From NCBI RefSeq assembly GCF_902497785.1, contig NZ_CABVHK010000010.1, positions 124,001-188,000 on the forward strand: 64,000 nt of DNA. Direction: 5' to 3'. This stretch comes from Pseudomonas fluorescens (GTDB taxonomy: Bacteria; Pseudomonadota; Gammaproteobacteria; Pseudomonadales; Pseudomonadaceae). The notes below the pieces were generated by a model that was not told the origin of the DNA, made no database searches, and was given only the letters and a program-made list of their open reading frames with translations. This document shows, piece by piece, positions 1-9,101 of this stretch (its first letter is position 1; every line of letters begins with the position of its first letter). The translations under genes were made by a program, and so were the position numbers.

Positions 1-28
1 CAACAATAATGAGTCTGCGAGGCCTTCC

Positions 29-1483
29 GTGATCCAGTTTTTATTAAACCAGGAACTCCGTAGCGAGCACGCCCTGGACCCGAACCTGACCGTGCTCAAC
101 TATCTGCGCGACCATGTGGGCAAACCCGGCACCAAAGAAGGCTGCGCCAGCGGTGACTGCGGCGCGTGCACCGTGGTGGTCGGCGAGTTGCAAACGGCGG
201 ACGATGGCCGCGAGCACATCCGCTATCGCAGCCTCAATTCGTGCCTGACGTTTGTGTCGTCGCTGCACGGCAAACAACTGATCAGCGTCGAAGACCTCAA
301 GCATCAGGGCGAACTGCACAGCGTGCAGAAAGCCATGGTCGAGTGCCACGGCTCGCAGTGCGGTTTCTGCACGCCCGGCTTCGTCATGTCGCTGTTCGCC
401 CTGCAAAAGAACAGCGATCAACCGGACTCGCACAAAGCGCACGAAGCGCTGGCCGGCAACCTCTGCCGCTGCACTGGCTATCGGCCGATTCTGCAAGCCG
501 CCGAGCAGTCCTGCTGCGGCCAGCAACCGGATCAATTCGATGCGCGCGAAGCGGACACCATTGCCCGCCTCAAAGCCATCGCCCCCACCGACATTGGCGA
601 ACTCAACAGTGGCGACAAACGTTGCCTGGTGCCGCTGACGGTCGCCGATCTGGCCGACCTCTACGACGCTTATCCACAAGCGCGGCTGCTGGCCGGCGGT
701 ACCGACCTGGCGCTGGAAGTCACGCAGTTCCACCGCACCTTGCCGGTGATGATTTACGTTGGCAACGTCGCCGAGATGAAGCGCATCGAACGCTTCGATG
801 ATCGCCTGGAAATCGGCGCCGCCACCGCCCTTTCCGATTGTTACGAAGCCTTGAAGGCCGAGTACCCGGACTTCGGCGAATTGCTGCAACGCTTCGCCTC
901 GTTGCAGATCCGCAACCAGGGCACCCTCGGCGGCAACATCGGCAACGCCTCGCCCATCGGCGACTCACCGCCGCTGCTGATTGCCCTCGGCGCGCAGATC
1001 GTTTTGTGCAAGGGCGAGACCCGCCGCACCCTGGCGCTGGAAGATTACTTCATCGACTACCGCGTCACCGCGCGTCAGGAAAGCGAGTTCATCGAGAAGA
1101 TCATCGTGCCGCGTGCCAGCGTCGAACAGCTGTTCCGCGCCTACAAGGTTTCCAAGCGTCTGGACGATGATATTTCCGCGGTGTGCGCGGCGTTCAATCT
1201 GCGCATCGACACCGGCGTGATCGCCGACGCACGCATTGCCTTCGGAGGCATGGCGGCGATTCCGAAACGCGCCAGCCGTTGTGAAGCCGCCCTGCTTGGA
1301 GCGCCCTTCAACCACGACACCGTCGAACGCGCCTGCGCCGCACTGGCCGAAGATTTCACGCCGCTCTCGGACTTCCGCGCGAGCAAGGAATATCGCCTGC
1401 TCAGCGCACAGAACCTGCTGCGCAAATACTTCATCGAACTGCAAACGCCGCACATCGAGACTCGGGTGACTGCTTATGTCTAA
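29..1483 (+). CDS. xdhA: Xanthine dehydrogenase small subunit (2Fe-2S and FAD)
   Basis: Cytoplasmic electron-transfer subunit of the XdhAB enzyme that oxidises hypoxanthine to xanthine and xanthine to urate. The N-terminal ferredoxin-like domain has Cys39, Cys44, Cys47 and Cys72. The second [2Fe-2S] domain has Cys111, Cys114, Cys146 and Cys148 (motifs CGFCTPGF and LCRCTGYRP). The FAD domain follows from about residue 200, with LLAGGTDLALEV and LGGNIGNASPIGDSPP. The 484-aa length is normal for a bacterial XdhA. The start is GTG at 29; upstream sequence is cut by the window edge, so a slightly earlier start cannot be excluded. It overlaps xdhB by 8 bases, which indicates translational coupling. 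Family assignment is secure. Confidence 0.97.
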   Translation: MIQFLLNQELRSEHALDPNLTVLNYLRDHVGKPGTKEGCASGDCGACTVVVGELQTADDGREHIRYRSLNSCLTFVSSLHGKQLISVEDLKHQGELHSVQKAMVECHGSQCGFCTPGFVMSLFALQKNSDQPDSHKAHEALAGNLCRCTGYRPILQAAEQSCCGQQPDQFDAREADTIARLKAIAPTDIGELNSGDKRCLVPLTVADLADLYDAYPQARLLAGGTDLALEVTQFHRTLPVMIYVGNVAEMKRIERFDDRLEIGAATALSDCYEALKAEYPDFGELLQRFASLQIRNQGTLGGNIGNASPIGDSPPLLIALGAQIVLCKGETRRTLALEDYFIDYRVTARQESEFIEKIIVPRASVEQLFRAYKVSKRLDDDISAVCAAFNLRIDTGVIADARIAFGGMAAIPKRASRCEAALLGAPFNHDTVERACAALAEDFTPLSDFRASKEYRLLSAQNLLRKYFIELQTPHIETRVTAYV

Positions 1484-3875
1484 TCATCACGCTGTAGAGA
1501 AGACCCAAGCCGAACTGGCTGAACTGTTCGCCAAGGACCTGACCTCCGGTGTCGGCCGCAGCGTCAAGCATGACAGCGCCGCCAAGCACGTGTCCGGCGA
1601 AGCGCAGTACATTGATGACCGTCTGGAATTCCCTAACCAGTTGCACGTTTATGCACGGCTGTCGGACCGCGCCCACGCGAAAATCATCAGCATCGACACC
1701 CGGCCCTGCTACGCCTTCGAAGGCGTGCGCATCGCCATCACCCATGCGGACGTGCCGGGGCTGAAAGACATCGGGCCGCTGCTGCCGGGTGATCCGTTGC
1801 TGGCGATTGATGACGTGCAGTTCGTCGGGCAACCGGTGCTCGCCGTCGCTGCGAAAGATCTGGAAACCGCACGCAAAGCGGCGATGGCTGCGATCATCGA
1901 ATACGAAGATCTTGAGCCGGTGCTCGACGTGGTCGAAGCCTTGCGCAAACGCCATTTCGTGCTCGACAGCCACACCCATCAGCGCGGCGATTCGGCGACT
2001 GCCCTGGCCACCGCTGAGCATCGGATTCAAGGCACGCTGCACATCGGCGGCCAGGAACACTTCTACCTCGAAACCCAGATCTCTTCGGTAATGCCGACGG
2101 AAGACGGTGGGATGATCGTCTACTGCTCGACGCAGAACCCGACCGAAGTGCAAAAACTCGTCGCCGAAGTGCTCGACGTGTCGATGAACAAAATCGTCGT
2201 CGACATGCGCCGCATGGGCGGTGGTTTCGGTGGCAAGGAAACCCAGGCCGCCAGCCCGGCGTGCCTGTGCGCGGTGATCGCGCACCTCACCGGCCAGCCA
2301 ACCAAGATGCGCCTGCCGCGCGTCGAAGACATGCTGATGACCGGCAAGCGTCACCCGTTCTACGTCGAGTACGACGTCGGTTTCGACAGCACCGGCCGCT
2401 TGCACGGCATCGCCCTCGAACTGGCCGGCAACTGCGGATGCTCGCCTGACTTGTCGGCTTCTATCGTCGACCGCGCGATGTTCCACGCCGACAATTCGTA
2501 CTACCTCGGCGACGCGACGATCAATGGTCACCGCTGCAAGACCAACACCGCGTCGAACACCGCTTACCGGGGTTTCGGCGGCCCGCAAGGAATGGTCGCG
2601 ATCGAAGAAGTGATGGACGCGATTGCCCGGCACCTGGCCCTCGATCCGTTGGCGGTGCGCAAGGCCAACTACTACGGCAAGACCGAACGCAACGTCACCC
2701 ACTACTACCAGACCGTCGAGCACAACATGCTCGAGGAAATGACCGCCGAACTGGAAGAAAGCAGCCAGTACGCCGAACGCCGCGAAGCGATCCGTCGCTA
2801 CAACGCCAACAGCCCGATCCTGAAAAAAGGCCTGGCGCTGACGCCGGTGAAGTTCGGTATTTCCTTCACTGCCAGCTTCCTCAACCAGGCCGGTGCGCTG
2901 ATCCACGTCTACACCGATGGCAGTATCCACCTGAACCACGGTGGCACCGAAATGGGCCAGGGTTTGAACACCAAAGTCGCGCAGGTCGTGGCTGAAGTGT
3001 TCCAGGTGGAAATGGACCGCGTGCAGATCACCGCGACCAACACCGACAAGGTGCCGAACACCTCGCCGACGGCAGCCTCCAGTGGCGCCGACCTCAACGG
3101 TAAAGCTGCGCAAAACGCGGCTGAAATCATCAAGCAACGCTTGGTCGAATTCGCTGCACGACACTACAAGGTCAGCGAAGAAGACGTGGAGTTTCACAAC
3201 GGCCATGTGCGGATTCGCGATCACATCGTGACGTTTGAAGCGTTGATCCAGCAGGCCTATTTCGCTCAGGTGTCGCTGTCGAGCACCGGGTTCTACAAGA
3301 CCCCGAAAATCTTCTACGACCGCAGTCAGGCACGCGGTCGGCCGTTCTACTACTTCGCCTTCGGCGCAGCGTGCTGCGAGGTGATCGTCGACACCCTGAC
3401 CGGCGAATACAAAATGCTGCGCACCGACATTCTTCATGACGTCGGCGCGTCTCTGAATCCGGCCATCGACATCGGCCAGGTCGAGGGCGGTTTCATTCAG
3501 GGCATGGGCTGGTTGACCATGGAAGAGCTGGTGTGGAATGCCAAGGGCAAGCTGATGACCAACGGCCCGGCGAGCTACAAGATCCCGGCCGTGGCGGACA
3601 TGCCATTGGACTTGCGAGTGAAGCTGGTGGAAAACCGCAAGAACCCGGAAGACACGGTGTTCCATTCCAAGGCGGTGGGTGAACCGCCGTTCATGCTCGG
3701 CATCGCCTCGTGGTGCGCGATCAAGGACGCCGTGGCGAGTCTGGGCGATTACAAACATCAACCGAACATCGATGCGCCGGCAACACCGGAGCGGGTGTTG
3801 TGGGGCTGCGAACAGATGCGGCAGTTGAAGGCGGCGAAGGCTGTTGAAGCTGAAACCGAGTTGGCTTCGCTTTAA
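1476..3875 (+). CDS. xdhB: Xanthine dehydrogenase large subunit (molybdopterin)
   Basis: Catalytic molybdenum-cofactor subunit that hydroxylates hypoxanthine and xanthine with water-derived oxygen and passes electrons to XdhA. At 799 aa it is full length. Visible signatures are GGGFGGKETQ and YRGFGGPQGM of the cofactor-binding domains, GTEMGQGLNTK, and the C-terminal VGEPPFMLG holding the conserved catalytic glutamate. The ATG start lies inside the end of xdhA. A REP-type inverted repeat follows before xdhC, so the three xdh genes probably share a transcript with an RNA hairpin between large subunit and chaperone. Confidence 0.97.
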   Translation: MSNHHAVEKTQAELAELFAKDLTSGVGRSVKHDSAAKHVSGEAQYIDDRLEFPNQLHVYARLSDRAHAKIISIDTRPCYAFEGVRIAITHADVPGLKDIGPLLPGDPLLAIDDVQFVGQPVLAVAAKDLETARKAAMAAIIEYEDLEPVLDVVEALRKRHFVLDSHTHQRGDSATALATAEHRIQGTLHIGGQEHFYLETQISSVMPTEDGGMIVYCSTQNPTEVQKLVAEVLDVSMNKIVVDMRRMGGGFGGKETQAASPACLCAVIAHLTGQPTKMRLPRVEDMLMTGKRHPFYVEYDVGFDSTGRLHGIALELAGNCGCSPDLSASIVDRAMFHADNSYYLGDATINGHRCKTNTASNTAYRGFGGPQGMVAIEEVMDAIARHLALDPLAVRKANYYGKTERNVTHYYQTVEHNMLEEMTAELEESSQYAERREAIRRYNANSPILKKGLALTPVKFGISFTASFLNQAGALIHVYTDGSIHLNHGGTEMGQGLNTKVAQVVAEVFQVEMDRVQITATNTDKVPNTSPTAASSGADLNGKAAQNAAEIIKQRLVEFAARHYKVSEEDVEFHNGHVRIRDHIVTFEALIQQAYFAQVSLSSTGFYKTPKIFYDRSQARGRPFYYFAFGAACCEVIVDTLTGEYKMLRTDILHDVGASLNPAIDIGQVEGGFIQGMGWLTMEELVWNAKGKLMTNGPASYKIPAVADMPLDLRVKLVENRKNPEDTVFHSKAVGEPPFMLGIASWCAIKDAVASLGDYKHQPNIDAPATPERVLWGCEQMRQLKAAKAVEAETELASL

Positions 3876-3889
3876 GACCGAGGCGCGGC

Positions 3890-3981
3890 CATCGCTGGCA
3901 AGCCAGCTCCCACAGGATTTGTGTGAAACCAGATTTTGTGGACACCACAAAACACTGTGGGAGCTGGCTTGCCAGCGAAGA
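3890..3981. repeat. REP-type inverted repeat (family A, GCTGGC variant)
   Basis: Perfect 24-bp inverted arms at 3892-3915 and 3955-3978, core GTGGGAGCTGGCTTGCCAGC, separated by 39 bases. It fills the xdhB-xdhC gap. It has the two-arm form of Pseudomonas REP doublets (REPINs). Confidence 0.85.
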
Positions 3982-4015
3982 GGCCCGGACAGACAACACT
4001 GATGTCGAGGTGAAT

Positions 4016-4861
4016 ATGTACAACTGGATCGACGCCCTCGCCGACCTGCAAAACCGCGGTGAGCCCTGCGTGTTGGTGACCATCATCGAAGAGCTCGGCT
4101 CGACGCCGCGCAATGCCGGTTCAAAAATGGTCATCAGCGACAGCCAGACCTTCGACACCATCGGTGGCGGACACCTGGAATACAAAGCCATGCAGATCGC
4201 TCGCGAAATGCTCGCCAGCGGCAAACAAGACACCCATCTGGAACGCTTCAGCCTCGGCGCCAGCCTCGGCCAGTGCTGCGGCGGCGCGACGGTGTTGCTG
4301 TTCGAACCGATGGGCCAGGTGCAGGCGCAGATCGCCGTGTTCGGTGCCGGCCACGTCGGTCGGGCGCTGGTGCCGCTGCTCGCCAGCCTGCCCTGCCGGG
4401 TGCGCTGGATCGATTCGCGGGAAGACGAGTTCCCCGGACACATCCCCCACGGCGTGCGCAAAATAGTTGCCGAAGAACCGGTAGATGAAATCGACGATTT
4501 GCCCGCTGGCAGCTACTGCATCGTCATGACTCACAATCACCAGCTCGACCTCGAACTCAGTGCCGCGATCCTCAAGCGCAACGACTTCGCCTACTTCGGC
4601 CTGATCGGCTCGAAGACCAAGCGGGTGAAGTTCGAACACCGTCTGCGCGACCGCGGTTTTGACAGCAGCGTGCTGCAACGCATGCGCTGCCCGATGGGTA
4701 TCGGCGAAGTCAAAGGCAAGCTGCCTGTAGAAATCGCCATCTCCATCGCCGGCGAAATCATCGCCACCTATAACGCGAATTTCGGCCAGCACACCGCCAG
4801 CGCCGGATCATCGATTGCCAAACTGCTGCCTGCTTCCCGCCGCAGCCAAGCCACCCGTTGA
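4016..4861 (+). CDS. xdhC: Xanthine dehydrogenase accessory protein XdhC
   Basis: Binds and inserts the (sulfurated) molybdenum cofactor into XdhB; needed for active enzyme but not part of it. 281 aa. The XdhC/CoxI N-terminal domain starts MYNWIDALADL and contains LGSTPRNAGSKM and the Cys-containing GQCCGGA. A Rossmann-like C-terminal half has AVFGAGHVGRALVPLL and LIGSKTKRVKFEHRL. The frame is open further upstream into the REP repeat, but the ATG at 4016 has a GAGGTG ribosome site and matches the family N terminus. Its stop lies 8 bases before the guaD start. Confidence 0.95.
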   Translation: MYNWIDALADLQNRGEPCVLVTIIEELGSTPRNAGSKMVISDSQTFDTIGGGHLEYKAMQIAREMLASGKQDTHLERFSLGASLGQCCGGATVLLFEPMGQVQAQIAVFGAGHVGRALVPLLASLPCRVRWIDSREDEFPGHIPHGVRKIVAEEPVDEIDDLPAGSYCIVMTHNHQLDLELSAAILKRNDFAYFGLIGSKTKRVKFEHRLRDRGFDSSVLQRMRCPMGIGEVKGKLPVEIAISIAGEIIATYNANFGQHTASAGSSIAKLLPASRRSQATR

Positions 4862-4869
4862 GAACCCCC

Positions 4870-6174
4870 ATGCCTCTGACTCGCAAAGCCTACCGCGCCG
4901 CCATCCTGCACAGCGTTGCCGACCCCGCCGAAGTCGGCATCGAAGCCTCCTATGAGTATTTCGAAGACGGCCTGCTGGTGGTCGATAACGGCCAGATCAG
5001 CGCCCTCGGCCACGCCAGCGACTTGCTGCCGACCCTGCCCGCCGACATCGAGATCACCCATTATCAGGACGCGCTGATCACCCCAGGCTTCATCGACACC
5101 CACATTCACTTGCCGCAAACCGGCATGGTCGGCGCCTACGGCGAACAACTGCTGGACTGGCTCAACACCTACACCTTTCCGTGCGAAAGCCAGTTCGCCG
5201 ACAAGGCGCACGCCGACGAAGTCGCGGACATTTTCATCAAGGAATTGCTGCGTAACGGCACCACCACCGCGCTGGTATTCGGCAGCGTCCACCCGCAATC
5301 GGTGAACTCGTTCTTCGAAGCCGCCGAACAGCTGGACCTGCGAATGATCGCCGGCAAGGTGATGATGGACCGCAACGCACCGGATTACCTGACCGACACC
5401 GCCGAATCGAGCTACGTGGAGAGCAAGGCGCTGATCGAGCGCTGGCACGGCAAGGGTCGACTGCATTACGCGGTGACTCCGCGCTTCGCGCCCACCAGCA
5501 CCCCGGAACAACTGACCCTCGCCGGTCAATTGCTGGGCGAGTATCCGGATCTGTATATGCAGACCCACATCAGCGAAAACCTCAAGGAAGTCGAATGGGT
5601 CAAGACGCTGTTCCCGGAGCGCAAGGGCTACCTCGACGTCTACGATCACTATCAACTGCTGGGCGAGCGCTCGGTGTTTGCCCACGGTGTGCACCTGTGC
5701 GACGACGAGTGCGCGCGCCTGGCCGAGACCGGGTCGGCGATTGCCTTCTGCCCGACGTCGAACTTCTTCCTCGGCAGCGGCCTGTTCAATCTGCCGATGG
5801 CCGAGAAGCACAAGCTCAATGTCGGTCTGGGCACGGACGTGGGCGGCGGCACCAGTTTTTCGCTGCTGCAAACGCTGAACGAAGCGTACAAAGTCATGCA
5901 GATGCAAGGTGCGCGACTGAGCCCGTTCAAATCGCTGTACCTGGCGACCCTCGGCGGTGCGCGTGCGCTGCGCCTGGAAGACAAGATCGGCACGCTACAA
6001 CCGGGCACTGACGCGGATTTCCTGGTGCTGGATTACAACGCCACGCCGCTGCTCAGCTATCGCTTGAAACAGGCCAATAACATCGCCGAGACGTTGTTTG
6101 TGTTGATGACGCTGGGGGATGACCGGACTGTGCTGCAGACGTATGCGGCGGGGAATCAGGTGCATCAGCGGTAA
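4870..6174 (+). CDS. guaD: Guanine deaminase
   Basis: Zn-dependent amidohydrolase converting guanine to xanthine, the substrate of the upstream dehydrogenase. 434 aa. The metal ligands appear in order: TPGFIDTHIHLPQ (His-x-His), the QTHISEN histidine, the FAHGVHL histidine and the GTDVGGG aspartate. An in-frame TTG at 4858 overlaps the xdhC stop, but the ATG at 4870 gives the standard N terminus. It is the last gene of the xdhABC-guaD operon and is followed by an intrinsic terminator. Confidence 0.96.
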   Translation: MPLTRKAYRAAILHSVADPAEVGIEASYEYFEDGLLVVDNGQISALGHASDLLPTLPADIEITHYQDALITPGFIDTHIHLPQTGMVGAYGEQLLDWLNTYTFPCESQFADKAHADEVADIFIKELLRNGTTTALVFGSVHPQSVNSFFEAAEQLDLRMIAGKVMMDRNAPDYLTDTAESSYVESKALIERWHGKGRLHYAVTPRFAPTSTPEQLTLAGQLLGEYPDLYMQTHISENLKEVEWVKTLFPERKGYLDVYDHYQLLGERSVFAHGVHLCDDECARLAETGSAIAFCPTSNFFLGSGLFNLPMAEKHKLNVGLGTDVGGGTSFSLLQTLNEAYKVMQMQGARLSPFKSLYLATLGGARALRLEDKIGTLQPGTDADFLVLDYNATPLLSYRLKQANNIAETLFVLMTLGDDRTVLQTYAAGNQVHQR

Positions 6175-6185
6175 GGTTTTTGCGG

Positions 6186-6220
6186 CAAAAAAAAATCCCC
6201 CGATGCCGGGGGATTTTTTT
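6186..6220 (+). terminator. Intrinsic terminator after guaD
   Basis: The stem ATCCCC(C)/(C)GGGGAT around a short loop is flanked by A and T runs and ends in seven T. It lies 12 bases after the guaD stop. Confidence 0.9.
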
Positions 6221-6233
6221 AGCTGTCGGGAAG

Positions 6234-6338
6234 ATCAAAAGATCGCAGCCTCCGGCAGCTCCTACAGGAGACGCATTCCCCTGTAGGAGCTGGTAGGAGC
6301 TGGTAGGAGCTGTCGAGTAAAACGAGGCTGCGATCTTT
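6234..6338. repeat. REP-type inverted repeat (family B) with triplicated decamer
   Basis: The arms carry GATCGCAGCCT and AGGCTGCGATCTTTT. The right arm holds three head-to-tail copies of GTAGGAGCTG (6283-6312). The two arms differ in their middle part (CCGGCAG against CGAGTAAAACG), so this copy is a hybrid. It sits between two converging genes. Confidence 0.8.
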
Positions 6339-7102
6339 TAAAGCTTGGCAGTCGGCCGCCCTGGTTTCTTGGTCTGCAACAAATGCGAAAACACCGCATG
6401 CAAATCATCCGACGCACTTTCTTCGTCGAGGTTGAGTTTGCTGTCGATGTGATCCATGTGGTGCATCATCAGGTTCACTGCCAACTCACCGTTGCGCGCT
6501 TCGATGGCGTCGATCAGTTGCGTGTGTTCGTCGTAAGAACAATGCGAGCGGTTGCCGCTTTCGTATTGGGCAATGATCAGCGAAGTCTGCGACACCAGGC
6601 TGCGCTGGAAGCTGATCAACGGCGCATTCTTCGCCGCTTCGGCCAGTTTCAGGTGAAACTCGCCCGACAAACGGATACCGGCACCGCGATCGCCACGGGA
6701 GAAGCTGTCGCGCTCGTCGTTGACCATCTGGCGCAATTCGGCGATTTGCTCGGCGGTGGCGTGTTGCACCGCCAGTTCAGTGATCGCGCGCTCGACCAGG
6801 CGCCGGGCGAGGAACACCTGACGGGCTTCTTCGACACTCGGGCTGGCCACCACCGCCCCGCGATTCGGCCGCAGCAGCACGACGCCTTCATGGGCCAGGC
6901 GTGACAGCGCACGGCGGATGATGGTGCGACTGACCCCGAAAATTTCCCCCAGCGCTTCTTCGCTCAACTTGGTACCGGGCGCCAGACGCTGTTCGAGGAT
7001 GGCCTCGAAGATATGCGCGTAGACAATATCGTCCTGGGTGCCGCTGCGGCCGGCTTTGCCTGCTCGCGGTTGTTTCTTGAGGGGCTGCAACTGTTCGTTC
7101 AT
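6338..7102 (-). CDS. GntR-family regulator with FCD domain
   Basis: DNA-binding repressor or activator of the FadR subfamily. 254 aa from the ATG at 7102; the open frame extends upstream but lacks family sequence there. The winged helix (about residues 25-95) includes LSEEALGEIFGVSRTIIRRAL and LRPNRGAVVASPS. The FCD ligand-binding domain includes the metal-type histidines in SGEFHLKLAEAA and MMHHMDHID. It converges on guaD and diverges from the BenE-type permease, so either may be a target. A purine or aromatic-acid ligand is an inference from position only. Confidence 0.88.
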   Translation of the reverse strand: MNEQLQPLKKQPRAGKAGRSGTQDDIVYAHIFEAILEQRLAPGTKLSEEALGEIFGVSRTIIRRALSRLAHEGVVLLRPNRGAVVASPSVEEARQVFLARRLVERAITELAVQHATAEQIAELRQMVNDERDSFSRGDRGAGIRLSGEFHLKLAEAAKNAPLISFQRSLVSQTSLIIAQYESGNRSHCSYDEHTQLIDAIEARNGELAVNLMMHHMDHIDSKLNLDEESASDDLHAVFSHLLQTKKPGRPTAKL

Positions 7103-7194
7103 GGGCACTCGAGTCGGGAGAACTGCGGCGAATTGACCGTGACTGTAATACGGCACAGTGGGTCGCTGGCAAGTATCGCGTAAAAAACACCGCG

Positions 7195-7206
7195 ATTGTA
7201 CACAAT
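7195..7206. promoter_or_regulatory. Candidate GntR operator
   Basis: ATTGTACACAAT has the TTGT-N2-ACAA shape typical of FadR/FCD-type operators. It lies 93 bases upstream of the regulator's own start, in the divergent gap toward the permease. The assignment rests on symmetry and position. Confidence 0.4.
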
Positions 7207-7296
7207 GAAGGGTGGCAACACGACTGTACGGCTGTTTGTCGCCTCGGCTGTATCGCAACGATTGCTCAGGTTTGAGTTTAGGCTTTAACCCGGAAT

Positions 7297-7396
7297 CCCG
7301 TAGGAGCTGTCGAGTGAAACGAGGCTGCGATCTTTTGATCTTGAAAAATCAACATCAACAGATCGCAGCCTCGTTTCACTCGACAGCTCCTACGGG
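7297..7396. repeat. REP-type inverted repeat (family B), perfect 36-bp arms
   Basis: Arms at 7297-7332 and 7361-7396 are exact reverse complements (CCCGTAGGAGCTGTCGAG... and mirror). The element ends 33 bases before the permease start, so the permease transcript either begins after it or carries a long hairpin. The rest of the 327-base gap holds the operator candidate and nothing else I recognise. Confidence 0.88.
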
Positions 7397-7429
7397 ACAT
7401 CTACATTCGTGAAAAGGAACACCGCCGTC

Positions 7430-8620
7430 ATGAACGACGCCACGCACACGCAACTGCGCCCCCTGGCCGATACATCGCCCTCGGCCATCGTCGCCGGTTT
7501 CATCGCGATGATGACCGGCTACACCAGCTCGCTGGTGCTGATGTTCCAGGCCGGGCAAGCGGCAGGGCTGACCAGCGGGCAGATTTCGTCGTGGATCTGG
7601 GCGATCTCCATCGGCATGGCGGTGTGCTCGATCGGCCTGTCACTGCGTTATCGCACGCCCATCACTATCGCCTGGTCTACCCCTGGAGCGGCGTTGCTGA
7701 TCACCAGCCTGGGCGGCGTCAGTTATGGCGAAGCCATTGGCGCCTACATCACCTGCGCGGTGCTGGTGACGATTTGTGGATTGACCGGTAGCTTCGAGCG
7801 CCTGGTGAAGAAAATTCCGGCGTCCCTGGCCGCTGCGTTGCTGGCAGGGATTCTGTTCAAGATCGGCAGCGAAATTTTCGTCGCCGCCCAGCATCGCACC
7901 GCACTGGTGCTGGGGATGTTTTTCACCTACCTGGTGGTCAAGCGCCTGTCGCCGCGCTATGCCGTGCTTGCCGCGCTGCTGATCGGTACGGCGCTGTCAG
8001 GCTTGATGGGCTTGCTGGATTTCAGCGCTTTTCATCTGGAAGTGGCGACGCCGGTCTGGACCACGCCGCACTTCTCCTTCGCCGCGACCATCAGCATCGG
8101 CATTCCGCTGTTCGTGGTGGCGATGACGTCGCAGAACATGCCGGGCATTGCCGTGTTGCGAGCCGATGGATATACCGTGCCGGCTTCGCCGCTGATCACC
8201 ACTACTGGCATCGCTTCACTGCTGTTGGCACCGTTCGGTTCCCACGGGATCAACCTGGCGGCCATCAGCGCGGCGATCTGCACCGGGCCGCATGCCCACG
8301 AAGACCGTAACAAGCGGTATACCGCAGCGGTCTGGTGCGGGATTTTCTACGGGATCGCCGGGGTGTTCGGCGCGACGCTGGCGGCGTTGTTTGCCGCGTT
8401 GCCAAAAGAGTTAGTACTGTCGATTGCAGCGCTGGCGTTGTTCGGTTCGATCATCAATGGCTTGAGCATTGCCATGACCGAAGTGAAGGAACGCGAAGCG
8501 GCGCTGATCACCTTCATGGTCACGGCGTCGGGGCTGACACTGTTTTCCATCGGGTCGGCGTTCTGGGGGATTGTGGCGGGGGTTTTAACGCTGGCGATTC
8601 TGAACTGGCGTAAAAGCTGA
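7430..8620 (+). CDS. benE: BenE-family benzoate/H+ symporter
   Basis: Inner-membrane secondary transporter, 396 aa, hydrophobic throughout with about 11-12 membrane segments. The BenE signature FGSHGINLAAISAAICTGPH is present, as is VAMTSQNMPGIAVLRADGY. The ATG at 7430 is preceded by AAAGGAA; an in-frame GTG at 7409 lies before that ribosome site and is unlikely. No ben or cat genes are nearby. Its neighbours are purine genes and a GntR regulator, so the true substrate may not be benzoate. The BenE and nucleobase-permease families share a fold. Confidence 0.87.
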   Translation: MNDATHTQLRPLADTSPSAIVAGFIAMMTGYTSSLVLMFQAGQAAGLTSGQISSWIWAISIGMAVCSIGLSLRYRTPITIAWSTPGAALLITSLGGVSYGEAIGAYITCAVLVTICGLTGSFERLVKKIPASLAAALLAGILFKIGSEIFVAAQHRTALVLGMFFTYLVVKRLSPRYAVLAALLIGTALSGLMGLLDFSAFHLEVATPVWTTPHFSFAATISIGIPLFVVAMTSQNMPGIAVLRADGYTVPASPLITTTGIASLLLAPFGSHGINLAAISAAICTGPHAHEDRNKRYTAAVWCGIFYGIAGVFGATLAALFAALPKELVLSIAALALFGSIINGLSIAMTEVKEREAALITFMVTASGLTLFSIGSAFWGIVAGVLTLAILNWRKS

Positions 8621-8706
8621 AAGATCGCAGCCTCGTTTCACTCGACAGCTCCTACATTGGAGGAGCGCCCCTGTAGGAGCTGTCGAGTGAAACGAGGCTG
8701 CGATCC
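8621..8706. repeat. REP-type inverted repeat (family B)
   Basis: The arms AGATCGCAGCCTCGTTTCAC... and its mirror begin directly at the permease stop. The sequence is almost identical to the element at 7297-7396, so the permease gene is bracketed by two near-identical copies. Confidence 0.85.
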
Positions 8707-8712
8707 CTTGAC

Positions 8713-8750
8713 CAAAAAAAAACGGCGACCCTCAGGTCGCCGCTTCTTTT
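8713..8750 (-). terminator. Intrinsic terminator of the yggL-like gene
   Basis: Read leftward: stem GGCGACC-TGAG-GGTCGCC followed by nine T. It ends 7 bases beyond the YggL-like stop codon. Confidence 0.88.
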
Positions 8751-8756
8751 ATGACA

Positions 8757-9101
8757 TCAAGCTACCGGATTGATCGGCTTTTCCGGGTACCAGACGTCGA
8801 TCAGCGGGCTGACGGTGGCTTCGGTCAGTTCGCTGCGGCCCTTGAGCCAGGCTTCAACAGCAGCACGCTGCTCTTCGGACACCGAGCCACGCTTCTGCAG
8901 GCAAACCAGACCGAAGTCGTCGCCGCCAACATAGCCCAGACCATTGGCTTCCATGGCTTCTTTAAGGAACGCATCGAGGAAAGCATCAATGGCTTCATCA
9001 GCCAAATCTTCTTTGAAATCCAGGTTCAGCTCGAAACCCAGCTCTTGAAATTCATCGACGCACAGTTTTTTGCGCAGACGCTGGGAACGGTTAGTCGCCA
9101 T
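8757..9101 (-). CDS. YggL-family (DUF469) protein
   Basis: Small cytoplasmic protein of 114 aa, start at the ATG at 9101. It has the family pattern RSQRLRKKLCVDEFQELGF, acidic helices (LADEAIDAFLDAFL) and GYVGGDDFGLVC. YggL family members have been linked to 50S ribosome association in E. coli; its exact job is unclear. Followed by its own terminator, so it is a single-gene unit. Confidence 0.9.
   Translation of the reverse strand: MATNRSQRLRKKLCVDEFQELGFELNLDFKEDLADEAIDAFLDAFLKEAMEANGLGYVGGDDFGLVCLQKRGSVSEEQRAAVEAWLKGRSELTEATVSPLIDVWYPEKPINPVA

Noticed and set aside
1431..3950. 839-codon open frame antisense to xdhB
   Set aside because: High GC with biased third positions leaves the opposite frame free of stops. 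The sense strand has complete XdhB motifs.
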